From: Eleusine coracana subsp. coracana
Lineage: Eukaryota; Streptophyta; Magnoliopsida; Poales; Poaceae
Length of the DNA: 64,000 nt
Assembly (NCBI GenBank): GCA_032690845.1
Contig: CM064424.1
Location: forward strand, 36,593,511-36,657,510
Direction: 5' to 3'
In this document: positions 35,001 through 47,172 of the stretch, in pieces
How the letters are laid out: each line of letters opens with the position of its first letter
Numbering within the stretch: the first letter of the stretch is position 1
Position numbers and translations under genes: made by a program
The notes under the pieces: generated by a model
The model's database searches: none
What the model saw: the letters and a program-made list of their open reading frames with translations, nothing else
What the model was told of the DNA's origin: nothing

Positions 35001-35934
35001 TGTGAAAGAAAGAGGGAGTGGGAAGCCACCTAGTCGGAGCTGGACACGGCGGCGGTCGTGGCGGGGAAGAACAGAGCACTGGCACGGTTTTCGCCGGGGA
35101 GAGGGAGGAGAAGAGGGTGCCGGCGCTCGGGGGCAGATCTGGGGTGTGGGAGAACTGGTTGCGAGTTGAGAGAGAGTGAGAGCAATGAGGCTGGGTGCTG
35201 CTGCTGCTTCCGCTGCCTTTTTGACTCGGCCGGCGGAGGAAAGACCGAGAGCGGCGAGAGAGGGGGAGAGAGGGAGGGGCGTCGTGGTGTCGGCCCGGGA
35301 GTGGCTGCCGGCGGTGGGCGGCTTCAATTCCCGGCCGCGGCACAGGGCGGCAACTTGCAGCTCAGTGGCTGGAGTGGGGCGACAGGAGAGCGGCAGTGGT
35401 GACCATACCCGGGTACAACCCGTTTCGGGTTAGAACTGGCCGGAGGAGAGGGAAGGGAGAAGGGGCGGTTGACCCGGCTTGACCCAGAACTTGGACTCGG
35501 ATTATGTAAATTTCGACACTTTGTCTTGCTCCAAAATTCACACAAATTTTTGTGTGTATTCAGCAAAACGTGTGCTCCAACTTTTCTTTTGTGTGCACCT
35601 GCTAGTTTTGCTTTGAGAATTTATGAAAATTCTATACCCGAAATACACTTTTCTGACTTTGGGGGAATTTTTAAGGGTATTAAATGGTTACCAAAAATTC
35701 TGGAAAAATTCTCAAAATTCTATTTTGTTATGGCTATTCAGAATATGTAAAAACATCTGGGTACTTTCATGGGTTTTGATGATGTTTTTGAGTGACCCAT
35801 ATTTGAATATTTTGGAATTTAATTAACTTGGTTTCTTTTCTTTATCCTTTGGCACATGGATTAATCATACTCTGGCTTAGTCCTTAATTGAGGTTAGGCT
35901 TAGTTAACTTCATTTTGTGACATGGGATGTCACA
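32001..35934 (-). repeat. Element F 3' LTR
   Basis: On the minus strand it starts TGTGACATCCCATGTCAC and ends AGTAGGGTTGTCACA. Over the first ~325 plus-strand bases I count about 11 differences from 39089 onward, while the GC-rich block (34550-35480) is more diverged. That block contains a G-run at about 34877-34891 and overlapping chance ORFs on both strands. Confidence 0.85.
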
Positions 35935-36868
35935 GCTGCAGTGGATGAGAACCAGAGGATTGCTGCTGGTTTCCCCCATGGAATCGCGAGTACTACTGTG
36001 AGAACGACGGGAAAGGTCCTCCTCTCGACGGTACCGCAGCCCGGAATTTCTGCCCGGTCGGGGAAGTGATTGCTAGCTTGTACTTGGGCGGTGCGGAGCC
36101 GGATGAACTTCCCATAGCACGTTTCCTCTTCTTGTCCTCTTGATTGGCACGGATGGCATCTTCTTGCACAATGGCGGCACTCATCAAATCATTGATCGTG
36201 CCGGCTGTGACTTGTGCCAAGCGATCGTGCAGCTTCGGGGTAAGACCCGAACGAAAGCAATCTTTCTTCTTCTCGTCCGTATCAGCATGATACGACGCGT
36301 ACTGGGCCAGGTAGTTGAACTTCCATGCATATTCTTGCACGGTTCTAGAGCCTTGCTTCAAATTGAGGAACTCCTGCAACTTGTGCTTCATGAGTCCAGC
36401 GGGGATGTGGTGTGCATGGAACGCTGTACAGAATTCCACCCAAGTGACTTGCTGACCAGCAGCGAGAGCGGCGGTGAAACTGGCCCACCAATCACTTGTG
36501 GAACCGCGGAGCTGCTGCGCGGCGAAGAGGGGCTTCTGCTGCTCGATGCAGTGGAGGAGGGCGAACTTTGACTCCAGAGTGCGAATAAAGTTATCCGCTT
36601 CCAGAGGATCACCAGCTTCTCCGAAGGTGGGCGGGTGAGTCGCCCAGAAGTCGGTGTAGGAGGATTCTCGCTGCTGCAGTGGTGGTGGTCCGGGAGCTCC
36701 GTGATGGTTCATGTTCTCCATGAACATGCAGAACATCTCGTTCTGGTTGTGGATGAGCTGCTCCATGGCCATCATGGGTGGCGCATTGGGCAGCAGCCCA
36801 TTTCCACCGGCGTTTGAAGTGTCGGGAGCATCACCAACGTTTTCTCCACCATGGCGAGTTTGCACCAT
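35935..36868 (-). pseudogene. gag: Element F Gag, truncated at the LTR edge
   Basis: The ATG at 36868 (MVQTRHGGE) directly follows an acceptor-like CATATGTTAG. The capsid domain lies at about residues 70-230 (RESSYTDFWATHPPTF, CIEQQKPLFAAQQLRGSTSD, LNLKQGSRTVQEYAWKFNYL), then a basic tail KKRKRAMG. The frame meets TAG at 35993-35995 after 291 residues. The same frame stays Gag-like past this stop (FHGGNQQQSSGSHPLQ) right up to the LTR start at 35934, so the stop is probably a decayed Gln codon. The zinc knuckle is missing because the sequence passes straight from the Gag linker to the LTR. Confidence 0.8.
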
Positions 36869-37242
36869 CTAACATATGAACGAAGCATGTTAGCCCAATC
36901 ATCACATGAGACAATATGATAATAAGGCTATGACATGGCGATGAAATAAAATTTCAGATTGCTCATAAATGAAATTTTTGACAAGAAAGCGGTGCGGATA
37001 TAAGAGATAACTTAAATTCAATAGTTTCCAACACCATAAGCAGCATACTCATGATAAAAACCATAGATACATGTGATACAGCTTTAGATGCATAGCAAGT
37101 CTTTGGTTACATCACTTGAAACACTACACCACACGATCTCGGAGAGCTTAGGTTACAACTGAGCTTAACATTACTAACACTATGCACACACGACTACGAT
37201 GTCTCACGAGATTTTTCATTCTACGTACATGAAGCTACTCGA

Positions 37243-37875
37243 TCACCCGACGTGGCTGTCACCATCGGACTCCACGTCCATATCACCCGGTCCAGGGGGT
37301 GCTCCGAAGTCGATGCCGGAATCACCATTTTCACTCAGATCGGCGTCCTCGGTGGGAATCACCGTGAGTGGAATGGGTGGCTCATCGTTAAGGATGGCGT
37401 TGAGCTGACCATTAGCAGCTTGGAGCTGTCCAATAAGCTGCTCTTGCTGTGCGATGATCGCATGAGCGTCATTGAGGTTCCCTTCCATGACATCACGATC
37501 ATCTTGAGCTTCTTCGTGTTGGACCTGCAGCTCGCTTCGCTCCTCCAAGAGAGCGGTAACCTGACCATGAAGAGAGTAAATCTCCTCTTGGGCAGCGGTG
37601 AGCTAGGTGTTGCGTTGGTTCAGTTGCTCCTGCAACTGATCGCTTGCATCGCCCTCAATGATGAGCTGCGCATCGTGGAGTTGCTCGAAAAGATCGGCCC
37701 GCTCCATCTCGCTAGTGTGCAGCTTGTCCTCAAGATATGAAATCTTAGTGTCACACTTCACAAGCTGGGCATCACGGGCCACAAGTGTGGACTGCAGCGC
37801 CTCGCGCTCTCGTTCCAACTCGAGAATGGGGGTGGCAAGGTACTCGGGGTTCTTCACGAGCTTGCCAACATCCAT
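37243..37875 (-). CDS. Coiled-coil ORF upstream of gag (one internal stop)
   Basis: The minus-strand ATG at 37875 starts MDVGKLVKNPEYLATPILEL, right after TTTATTCCGGCAG. About 210 codons run to 37243 with one in-frame TAG near 37603-37605. Both halves are heptad-rich (LEREREALQSTLVARDAQL; QQEQLIGQLQAANGQLNAIL), so the product should form a long coiled coil, followed by an acidic Pro/Gly tail (GPGDMDVESDGDSHVG). Element G has a related relic at 59229-59635, also upstream of gag. Function unknown. A structural or Gag-partner role is only a guess. Confidence 0.6.
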
Positions 37876-37877
37876 CT

Positions 37878-39073
37878 GCCGGAATAAAGTTTTGCTCAGT
37901 GAGTCAAAACTTAATATTCCACTAAGCACACATGCTTAAAATAGCATAAGGAATGATTGGTAAAAGAAAGACATGAGGTTCCCGATCCGTTTAACGACCG
38001 GTAACGACGAATTTCTGTGGTCGACAGAGTGAACCTCAGAAACAGGCAGAAACACTTAGTTTATGGACAACATTAAAATTTTTGTGCGTTACAACTGTTG
38101 TGGATAATTGCATCATCTTTCCAACGCATACTCACACATCTCCATCCAATAAAGTCTCTGGGGGTTATGATCATCTAAAGACAGGGGACAGAAATGAGGC
38201 AGTTTCTGGCTTCCAGAAAAAGGCTACTGTTTTTGCAAAATTCGACCTAGTTCCAGATTTTTCTAAGACAAACTTCCTAAACGAAACTTGTAGAGAAAAA
38301 TCTCAGCTTTCCAACGAGTACTTATTTGCCTTCATTGAATTAAATTTGTGGAAGTTATGCTTGTTTTAGTGAAATTGACATTTCTGGCAGAAATTGATTT
38401 CCTTAACGGTGACTTCAAACTTTTAGTTTAGATGCCATAGGGTTTTAAATCAGCTCAAATCTGAGTCATTTCACATGTTTGCAATATTAGTGACATTTTC
38501 ACATGATTTAGTGAAGGTGAGTGCATATGGTATGCATGAATGCCAAATGCTCAATATGACCATTTCCTACCTCCTCACAAAAAGAAAACTCGACCGATTA
38601 TATAACTCGATCCTTTCGGTGGCACACACACCTCTCACACGTTTCTAAGCGAACTACACGTGGTTAGTGTACGTGCAAGAGATCTAATTCAGAAACAATA
38701 CATCAAATTCAAAAGATACAAGCCAAAACAACAATGACAGTTTATACCCAGGTATTCGCCCCCCCCCCCCCCCCGCGCCCCCCCGGAAGGCAGCCAACGT
38801 TTAAGCGCATTCGGTCCGCGCATCAACCAAAGCCCAGGTCTTTGCCCATCCGGAAGGCGTTCGGTATTTACAGCGCAACCGATCCGCGCACAAGACATAC
38901 CTTCATTGAAGAATCCGTAGTTGCAAGTAATTTAAACAAACATAACCCAGGATTAGCTTTGCCACCTACAAGACTCTTATATGGGCACTACTAGTTCGTA
39001 CCTCACCGTAAGGTGTAAAAATGGCTGATTTACGTTTTTAAAATGCTCATTTGTGTGTAGCTTATCCCGAGAC
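37878..39073 (-). other. Element F leader with donor-like site
   Basis: Non-coding stretch between the primer site and the coiled-coil ORF. GTACACTAAC on the minus strand starts at 38672 (exon side TTGCAC, weaker than the CAG in element C). The stretch has a long C-run at about 38760-38775 and a patch shared with element C (CAGAAACAATACATCAAATT). No orf0-like ORF is recognisable here. Confidence 0.5.
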
Positions 39074-39086
39074 GGCTCTGATACTA
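39074..39086 (-). other. Primer-binding site of element F
   Basis: The minus strand reads TAGTATCAGAGCC two bases after the 5' LTR, one mismatch from TGGTATCAGAGCC. Confidence 0.78.
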
Positions 39087-39088
39087 GC

Positions 39089-42000
39089 TGTGACAACCCT
39101 ACTCCGAGAAGTAGAGTATGTCGTACAGGATCGCCTCGGGAGATGGTTAACAAAGTAACCATACACAGCATTCACACATGAACATTCATCATTTATAATA
39201 TTACAACACTTAGGTGCATAATATTACAAGTTCCGAGGTAGAATATAAACCAGTTCAGATCTGATACAATACATATATCCTTAGTACATGTTACATAAAT
39301 TAGCGAAAGCGATACAACAACAAAACACGACGTCGAATCCTACGTGAACCATGCCAGCCCTATGGCGATGGCTCACTCATCACGGTTAGGGGAGCTGGGG
39401 ACCCATTCAATAGTCTAATTCTAAGGCTCCTCACCTTCCCACATGACCTTGTTACAATAATCACAGTAGGTAGCTTGAGGAAAACTTGGAAAACAACATA
39501 ATCGCAAAGCCTGAGTATCTAACATCCTCCGCAAGACTTACCCGTCAAAAGGTTTACTAAAACCGACTCCTAGAATGCAGGGGGCTGACCGGGTTCATTT
39601 GATAATTGCATCAAAATCTCCTATTAGTTCTATGCTGCACTTTCATTTCCTTAGTCAAGATTTTACTTTGCTTATTTTAGAAAACAGCTACGGTGAATCT
39701 CGCTAGCTGCTAAGACACGAACATAGCTAAAGAGCAATACATCATAGCAATATGTGTCCATAACATAAGTAAATTTCAGAAACATAACCACAACTTTACT
39801 ACTTAACATATCATTGCCGCTACTCGAACAAGAGGTACTCATAACCACGAGGGACGGCAATTCGAATTGATTTACATCCTGCAGGGAAAAACCCAAATAC
39901 ACGACATACGCATCACTTAAGAACGTGTATGACCACCATTCACAAGATTGCTATAAAGTCGATCTAGGGACATCGATCCCGAGTACACGTCCTCCCCGCG
40001 ATACAGTACTTCGTATCCGAGGCTTAACCCATGCACTCTCCAGCGGTCCTCAAACCCGTGCAACCACCGTGCGGTTCACATCACCTCTGGATCGATGAGT
40101 ATGGCCGTCCAACAATACGGTGCCCAAGTTACTAGGTTTACCAATCCCCATATTAAAGGTATGTACTTGGTACTATTCAATACTTATCCACGGAGTTGCA
40201 ACGATAGGTGCTCCATTTTATCAAGTTCATTAATCAAGTGAATCATAGTTGAATCTATAACCTACCGTTGACTTCACTAGTTTGAGCATAGCAATTACTA
40301 ACAGAAAGGCTTACTAACATAAACTACTTATAGGTCGTTGCCAGAGTATGCAAGTGGGTTTCATCCAAGCCCTACACTTAATGCACAATAAAATATTCCT
40401 ATCTTGTGACAAGAAAAAGGACTCGAAAATTAAATGGGTTATGCACCGGGGCTTGCCTTGGGAGTGATCGTAGTTAGTGTCTTCACCAAAGTTCACTTCA
40501 GGTCCTTGCTGATCTGGTGCGTTCTCCTCGGTCTCGATCCCTATATGAAATGGACATGCATCAATGCGAAGGAATACACAAGGATTCATAGAGTTTCCTT
40601 AACTAAAGATGAAATGGAGGGCATGCCAATTCATGGCACTTCCTCAGCAAATAAAATTAATGAACTAATCATTTATTCATGAATGTGTGCACACCTAAGT
40701 ATGACATGGTAGCTACTGAATTTGAAGGGGACAAACTTCTAATTACAAGAATGTAACTTTTAATCATCAGAACATAGGGTATGTCTACTTTAACATGAGC
40801 ATGGCCTAGGTGATGATTATATGACATCACATGCTGATGATGATATGACAATGTAGTACTAGGGTCTAATTTCCAGAAAGTTCATGTTGAGCAACTTAGC
40901 TAAAGTGGCCATATGCAAAACTAACACTATACATACAATGGCAATTTAATTGCATAACTAGTTCTAGGTTCATATAGTTAATTAGGAACCAAGAGTATAT
41001 AAATGGATATTGGGATTTCTACTGGAAAGTTAATGTAATTATTCTTCATAAATATTCCAGAAGTGAATTTATGCCTACTTTTATTAAATGCACACAAAAA
41101 GCAAGATTTATAAGGAAAATTCTTACTTTAACTAACAATTGATTAATTTCGACAGCAAAAGCATACTTAAGTTGCTTCAAATTTTCCATGGAATTTTACA
41201 TGAGTGTACAAGTGCACAAGGGACAGGAATACCAAATTTCATAATTAAATTCCTAGCCAATAATTTACATTAATTCAATTACTGAAAATGAAGATTTATG
41301 CAATAATGCTAAAATTATGCCTAAACATGAAAATGTGCTTTTGCAGAAAGTTTAAGGATGCCATGAAATGACCACTGAGCAATGTTCATGAATTTACCAT
41401 TTATATTTATTTACTTATGAATTTATTAAGCAATTTAGGGTTGTAAATTTAGGGTTGAATTAAATAAATTTAGGGAATTTATTAAGCAACATTGGACCTC
41501 AACTTGTTTTCCTGGTAGAGGAGGATTTTAGGAGTTGAACAAAATTGGTTTCATCATTTTTGCACTTCTATTTCTGAAGCTATTGAATTTTAAACTTTAA
41601 TTCAAAGTTCACTCTTATTTATGGAATTGCCATCGTGTTTAAATTCAACCAGGTGCGTGCACGTGCCCGCGCGGCGGCCGGCGACGGCGAGCTCCGCCCA
41701 GCGGCCGATCGGCGGCACGGCCGGGGCTCGCATGCTACTCGATTGGCCTCCATGCCTCGGAGATCTCGAGGAGGGGGTCGGAGGGAAGAGTGCCTCACTG
41801 GAGGGTGCCGGCGACGACGTGCGGTGGCAGGTGCGGCTCTGGCGAGATGCACGCGACGGTGCCGAGGGAGAGGCAGGCTGGGGTTCCATCGGCGAGCTTC
41901 GCTACAGCTCAGGGAAGGTCAGCGTCGAGGAACTCATCGAGGGGGAAGGCCGGAGGGGGGGTTCTCATCGATGGGGGGGGGGGGAAAGGTGCTGACGGCG

Positions 42001-43002
42001 GCGGCTCGGGTTCCACGAAATCCGGTGAGCACACTGCACGAGGGAGGGAGAGGGTCAGAGGGGAGTGAGGTGGTGACCTTGCGCGTCGATTTACGAAGGA
42101 AGGGGGGAGGGAGAAGCCACCTAGTCGGAGCTAGACACGGCGGCGGCCATGGCGGGGGAAAACAGAACTTGCTCGGGTTTTGCCGGAGAGAGGAAGGAAG
42201 AGAGAGTGCAGAGGCACTTGGTGCGGCGGAGAGGGTTCCTGGAAGTTGTGCGATGAGTGCCAGCCGAGAGAGAGAGCCAGGAGAGGCGCGATGTGCAATC
42301 CTCCCCTTTAACCCGGCCGGAGTGAGAGAGCGGCAAGAGCAGAGGGAGAGGATGGGTTGGCGCGCTGTCGGTCAGGGATTGGTTCGCCGGCGGGGGCACT
42401 TCAATTTGGGCTGGTGGCACAGGGGAGAGGGTGGCGGAGCAGTGGCCGGCATGGGGAGCAGCAGGTGAACGACGGTGGCCACAGTGCACCCGGGTACAGC
42501 CGTGTCGGGTTGGGATTGGCCAGAGGAGAGGGAAGGAGTTGACCCGGCTTGACTTGGACCTTGACTCGGGTTTGGGCAAATTTCACCATGTTCCTGTGCT
42601 CCAACTTTGACACAGAGTTTTGTGCAGGTTTAGCAAAACATGTGCTCCAACTTTGCTTTTGGGTGCATCAGCTGAATCGGCTTCAATTAATTTTCAAAAT
42701 TCCAGAACAGAAACACTCTTCTCTGGCTTTAGGGGAATTTTTAAGGGTATTAAATGGTTACCAAAACTTCAGGAAAAATTATCAAAATTTTCTTTTAATG
42801 TGGCCATTCAAAATATGCAAAAACATTGGGGTACTCCCATGGGATTTTGTGATGTTTGTGAAGGGCCCTTATTTGGATATTCTTGATTTAATTACTTAAT
42901 TTTCTTTCTTTATTCTTTGGCACCTTGACTATTTATATTTTTAATTATCCCTTAATTACATTGGGTTTGGTTAATTTCTATTTTGTGACATGGGATGTCA
43001 CA
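39089..43002 (-). repeat. Element F 5' LTR
   Basis: Matches 32001-35934 end to end. Its GC-rich block at about 41640-42560 includes a G-run at about 41967-41975. The ORFs predicted there (for example 41635-42468) have compositionally biased translations and poor conservation between the two LTRs, so I do not call them genes. Confidence 0.85.
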
Positions 43003-44196
43003 ACGAGAAGTTGCTCGGTATGTCGTAGAATGCGATACCTGTTAGAGAGTTAAGGCTGATCATTTGAAACAAGCCGAATTACTTCAACCATTGAGTATTC
43101 CCACGTGGAAATGGGAAGACATCAGCATGGATTTTATTGTTGGTCTCCCTCTCACCTCTCGGAAGCATGATTCGATTTGGGTCATTATGGACCGACTCAC
43201 GAAATCTGCCCACTTCCTACCGATCAATAACACCTACAAGATAAACCAATATGCAAAACTATACATAGCAAGAATTCTATGTCTTCATGGAGTACCCAAG
43301 ACCATTGTTACAGATCGTGGCTCGCAGTTTGTCACTCGTTTTTGGGAACAGCTGCATGCATCGCTGGGTACCAAGCTGATCCGGAGTTCCGCTTACCATG
43401 CCACCACTGACGGACAAACAGAGCGTGTCAACCAGATTTTGGAAGATATGCTTAGAGCATGTGTTTTAACACATGGTGGTAATTGGGATGCGTATTTGCC
43501 CTATGCAGAATTCTCATACAACAATAGTTACCAGGAGAGTTTACACCGCTAAATTGGTCTGAATCTGGAGAAAGGGTAACCTTTGGTCCCGACCTTGTCA
43601 AGGATGCTGAAGAAAAGGTTTGTATCATTCAAGCCAATTTTAAAGCCGCTAAATGCCGACAAGAAAAGTATGCAAACAGACGACGTAGGCCACTGTACTT
43701 CAACAAGGGTGATTACGTCTATCTCAGGGTGTCGCCTATGAAGGGTATCCAACGGTTTGGAGTCAAAGGAAAGTTAGCTCCCCTTTATATTGGACTATTC
43801 CCAATTCTGGAGCGATGTGGAAATGTGGCCTATAAGCTGGAGTTACTCGCTAATCTATCCGAAGTTCATCGCACCTTCCATGTCTCTCAGCTTAAGCGAT
43901 GTCTCAAGCCACCCATCGACAAGATTTCGGAAGAATATGACCAACTCCAACCCGATCTCACATACTCAAACAAACCATAAAGATCCTCGACGAGAAAGAG
44001 CACACAACCCGTAATAGAACCCTCAAATTCTACAAAGTTCAATGGAGTAACCACTCAGAGAATGAGTCGATTTGGGAATCAGAAGAATTTCTGAGTATTC
44101 ACTACCCAGAATTTTGGTCGTCATACACAGGTATACTACGACCACCGCACTTCCCTCTAGTTTGCCTTGATTCATATTCTCGGGACAAGATTTCTT
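43003..44196 (+). pseudogene. Element B integrase core and chromodomain-like tail
   Basis: Continues the integrase from 32000. Segments in order: ...CDTC with TAG for the next codon (near 43042), the catalytic core (WEDISMDFIVGLPLTSRKHD, VTDRGSQFVTRFWEQLH, SSAYHATTDGQTERVNQI), then a ~55-bp deletion at about 43535 that shifts the frame. The C-terminal part follows (FHVSQLKRCLKPPIDKI; LKFYKVQWSNHSENESIWES), ending with a chromodomain-like motif. The DDE acidic residues of the first two blocks are present. It is a pseudogene because of the stop, the deletion and a further frameshift near 43975. Confidence 0.82.
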
Positions 44197-44210
44197 TAAG
44201 GAGGCAGGGC
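44197..44210 (+). other. Polypurine tract of element B
   Basis: AAGGAGGCAGGGC and its flanking base precede the 3' LTR start TGTGACACCCCGGG directly. Confidence 0.75.
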
Positions 44211-47172
44211 TGTGACACCCCGGGTGTCTCACCCTAATTCAACAAAAATGAGGAGCACAGATCATGGAAATTAGCATGAAATGATAGGAGCCTAATCATT
44301 GATTTAATTCTAGGCAAATAAAAACCCTGCAACCAAGTTATTGAAGGAATTCAAAAATTTCAATTCAACTCATGCCAAATAATTTCATCATCAGTTTGGT
44401 AATAATAAAATAGAATATTATGAATTTATTGGGCATTTTATCTGCTTGATAAAACCCTTAATTAATTAATTGATTCTTAAGTAACTAATTAATGCATTTA
44501 ATAAATTCTAAAAATATGTTTATCCAAACTTCAAATAAAATTCACTAGAGTGTTCTCCACTATTTAAATAGTCAGTCCACCAAATTTCACCATTTTAGCA
44601 AACCCTGACTGATTCGGCGCTCCCTGCCGAACCCGCAACCTCGCTGAAGTTCGCCCTACCGCCGCCTATCATCGCCGACCATTTTCCTGTGAGATGCCGT
44701 CCTTGCGAACCCCACCCTGCTCTCCGTCTCGGTGTGCGTGTCATGCGCATGGTCCCTCGATGAGTTTCCGTCGTTCGTAGCCGCCGGCAGCGTGCCCTCC
44801 GGCCGCGCACCACCCCGCTCCGACGAGCCTATTGGCCGTCCTTCTGGCGTCTACGTGGCCACTACGTCCATCCGACCTGGCACCCACGTGGCTCGGACGT
44901 GGAAACCCCTTAAACGAGAAAATGTCCAGAAATTGCTAAAAACTTTGAAAACTCCTAGTAAATCGAATTTAACTTCAATGAAGCTCAAACAAAATTGGTT
45001 AGGTTCATTTCGAATTGCTCTATTTTAGTAAAATAATAAATCACTGCCTCTGTTCATATATTTTTATATATATATTAAACTATCCAAACAATATTTAATT
45101 CATCCAAAATTCTAGGAATCAAGTTTAGCTCTGATTTTTGGCATGCTTAATAATTACATAATTACCTACCCCCACGAACTTTGGTTTGGCACAATATGAA
45201 CGATTTTAAGCTCTGGAATTTTTAGTGTGTTTGCTTAAAATAATTCTAGTAATTATTCTGTAATTAATTGGCCCATGCCACTTAGCACAAAAATCACTCT
45301 TAGAAGCCCATGTACCCAGTAAAACACACAATTCCAGAAACCTAAATTTACTTAATTAACTAAATTAATTTGCTCATATCACTATTTTACTTTAATAAAT
45401 ACTAGTAATTAGAATAATAATACCCAGAGGCTGAAAATTGGTAAAAATGCAATTCACCTATGTCCCTATTCATGATAAATCACTCATGTCCAGAATCAAT
45501 CAGTTACTATTTTAATTCCTTGATTGTTCTGAAAAACTATAACAAACCTAAATAAATGAATAACACACATAAAATGATGAAACTTTAAGTTGTTTCTTTG
45601 AAGCATATGGCTTCCAGAATATAACAATAATTTTTATCGACTTTTAAAAAGCATTGTGCATCATATCATTGCATTCAACGGTATTTTGATATGCCGTTAA
45701 TTCAATTCTATCATTTAGGCAATGAGAACCAAGAGCAAAAGAGGAGGACATTCAGAAGGATCTTGATTCCCCAGAGCAAGACGTGGTAGTTGCTAGTACT
45801 AACATCGATCCAGGGAAGCCCTGGTTTTCATTCGCCATTTTATAAAGTTGCTAGTTATCAATATTACTAGTGTCTATGATTATTGTTGCATTAGGTCATA
45901 GGAGTTGATTGGAACCCACTTGCATCATACCCAAATGACCTATACCACTGTCATTAGAACTTTGGTAGTATCGGTACTGTGTCGCTTCTCTTAGTAACTA
46001 CTAGGCGCGATAGATATCATTACTAAGAATGAACTTGACCACTAGAACGGGACTTATAAAAAAAGTTTATTTTGATGTCATGACCGGGCAGGGATGATGC
46101 ATGAGTAGGTTTGCAGCAATACATGGGTGTTGACTGTGGTAGCCCTGCCTTGTCAAACCTAGGACCCGTCCGTGGTTGGCCCCTTGGTCAAGTATTGAAT
46201 AGTACCGAATGCATGCTAGTCTATGGGCACTAGTAAACTGATGTAGCATTGACGCGGCAATGAGGACGGTACCTAGTATAGTGGTCATTGAACCTTCTGC
46301 TGCTGGAGTGGGCGGTTAATACCGCGAAGTACTGTTGGCAGGACGGCATGCCCACTCGCTAAGACTGGACGCGGACCGAGTTGTTTTTCATCCTTGCTAA
46401 AGGTTGCCATATACAACCTTAATTGGTGCGTATGTGTCGTGTGTCTCGGGTTATCCTAGCTGGTGTAAGTCAATTGCAATTGCTGTCCCTTGTAGTAATG
46501 AGTATCACTTGGTCACTGAGTCATCACGTAATTGCACATGGTACTTGGGAATTGATTATGATGCTTATTGTTGATGTTACTATTATGGCTCTTATGTTGT
46601 ACTTACCTTATGCACTGCTTTATTATCTTATTGTTGCAACTAAATTTACATTCTGCTCTACCCAATTAACTTGATGAATAAAACTTGATAGAACTAATAG
46701 GTTGCTTAGTGCGAGTCTTTTCAAACAAGCCACCAATTAGAGCCATTGCATGCCTAGATGTCCGACGGGTAAGTCTTGCTGAGTAATTAGTACTCAGGTT
46801 TTGTGCCATTGTTGTTTTCAGGTAATGAAGAGGTAGAGTTGCTTGAGAATGTGCTGCCCTAGGACATGCAAGTCCCTGAGGGTTGGACTGCCCACTGGGA
46901 GTCTGACTCGCCGCCACAGTATTGATGTGTGTTGCTAGAGTGATGGTTCTTTGGGTAGGAACCATTACTATGCTGTATCGTCGAGCTCATAGCTCCTAAT
47001 CATTATTTGCTTCCGCTATGTTTTCAAAAACATTACGAGCTTGTAATATTTCACTGCACTCTGATGACTTAATGATGTAATATTCAACTTAAATTTGATC
47101 CAATGTTGTATTATCAAGTGTCTGCGCTATCAGCACCGTCGAGACCTCGATCCTTCGGGAAGGGGTGCCACA
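44211..47172 (+). repeat. Element B 3' LTR, internally deleted
   Basis: Homologous to the 5' LTR. About 0.9 kb is missing (from about 27680 to 28590 of the 5' copy; junction near 44600), removing most of the GC-rich block and the intron-like segment. A ~90-bp segment at about 45415-45490 is present here but not in the 5' copy. It retains the empty S2 target and ends GGGTGCCACA. Confidence 0.82.

Larger units (their letters stand above)
32001..43002 (-). mobile_element. Element F: pol-less Tekay-like element nested in B's integrase
   Basis: Minus-strand element with two long LTRs (32001-35934, 3934 bp; 39089-43002, 3914 bp) and a 3.15 kb internal region. That region holds a primer site, a leader, a coiled-coil ORF (37243-37875) and the first part of gag (35935-36868). 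The terminal repeats are TGTGAC/GTCACA. The flanks GAAAG (31996-32000) and ACGAG (43003-43007) fit a decayed 5-bp duplication of GCGAG, the sequence at this point in G's intact integrase (about 63242). Zinc knuckle, protease, reverse transcriptase, integrase and polypurine tract are absent, so this copy cannot move by itself. Confidence 0.85.
27297..47172 (+). mobile_element. Element B: Tekay/Del-like chromovirus nested in C's 5' LTR
   Basis: Plus-strand element starting TGTGACACCCCAGG and ending GGGTGCCACA, flanked by TAATT at 27292-27296 and 47173-47177. It consists of a 5' LTR (27297-31916, with solo LTR S2 inside), then directly integrase sequence (31917-32000 and 43003-44196, split by element F), polypurine tract and 3' LTR (44211-47172). 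Everything from the end of the 5' LTR to the integrase zinc finger has been deleted, including primer site, gag, protease and reverse transcriptase. Confidence 0.85.

Noticed and set aside
34522..35343. Long overlapping ORFs on both strands in the GC-rich block (also 34561-35169)
   Set aside because: They lie inside the element F LTR, their translations are compositionally biased (Arg/Gly/Pro/Ser), and the other LTR copy does not preserve the frames. Stop-poor GC-rich DNA explains them.
37252..37740. 162-codon plus-strand ORF over the coiled-coil region
   Set aside because: Antisense shadow of a heptad-rich ORF. The minus strand has the start, acceptor context and a related copy in element G.
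41635..42468. 277-codon ORF that could pass for a host gene
   Set aside because: It sits in the matching GC-rich block of element F's other LTR and has no recognisable domain; the same reasoning applies.
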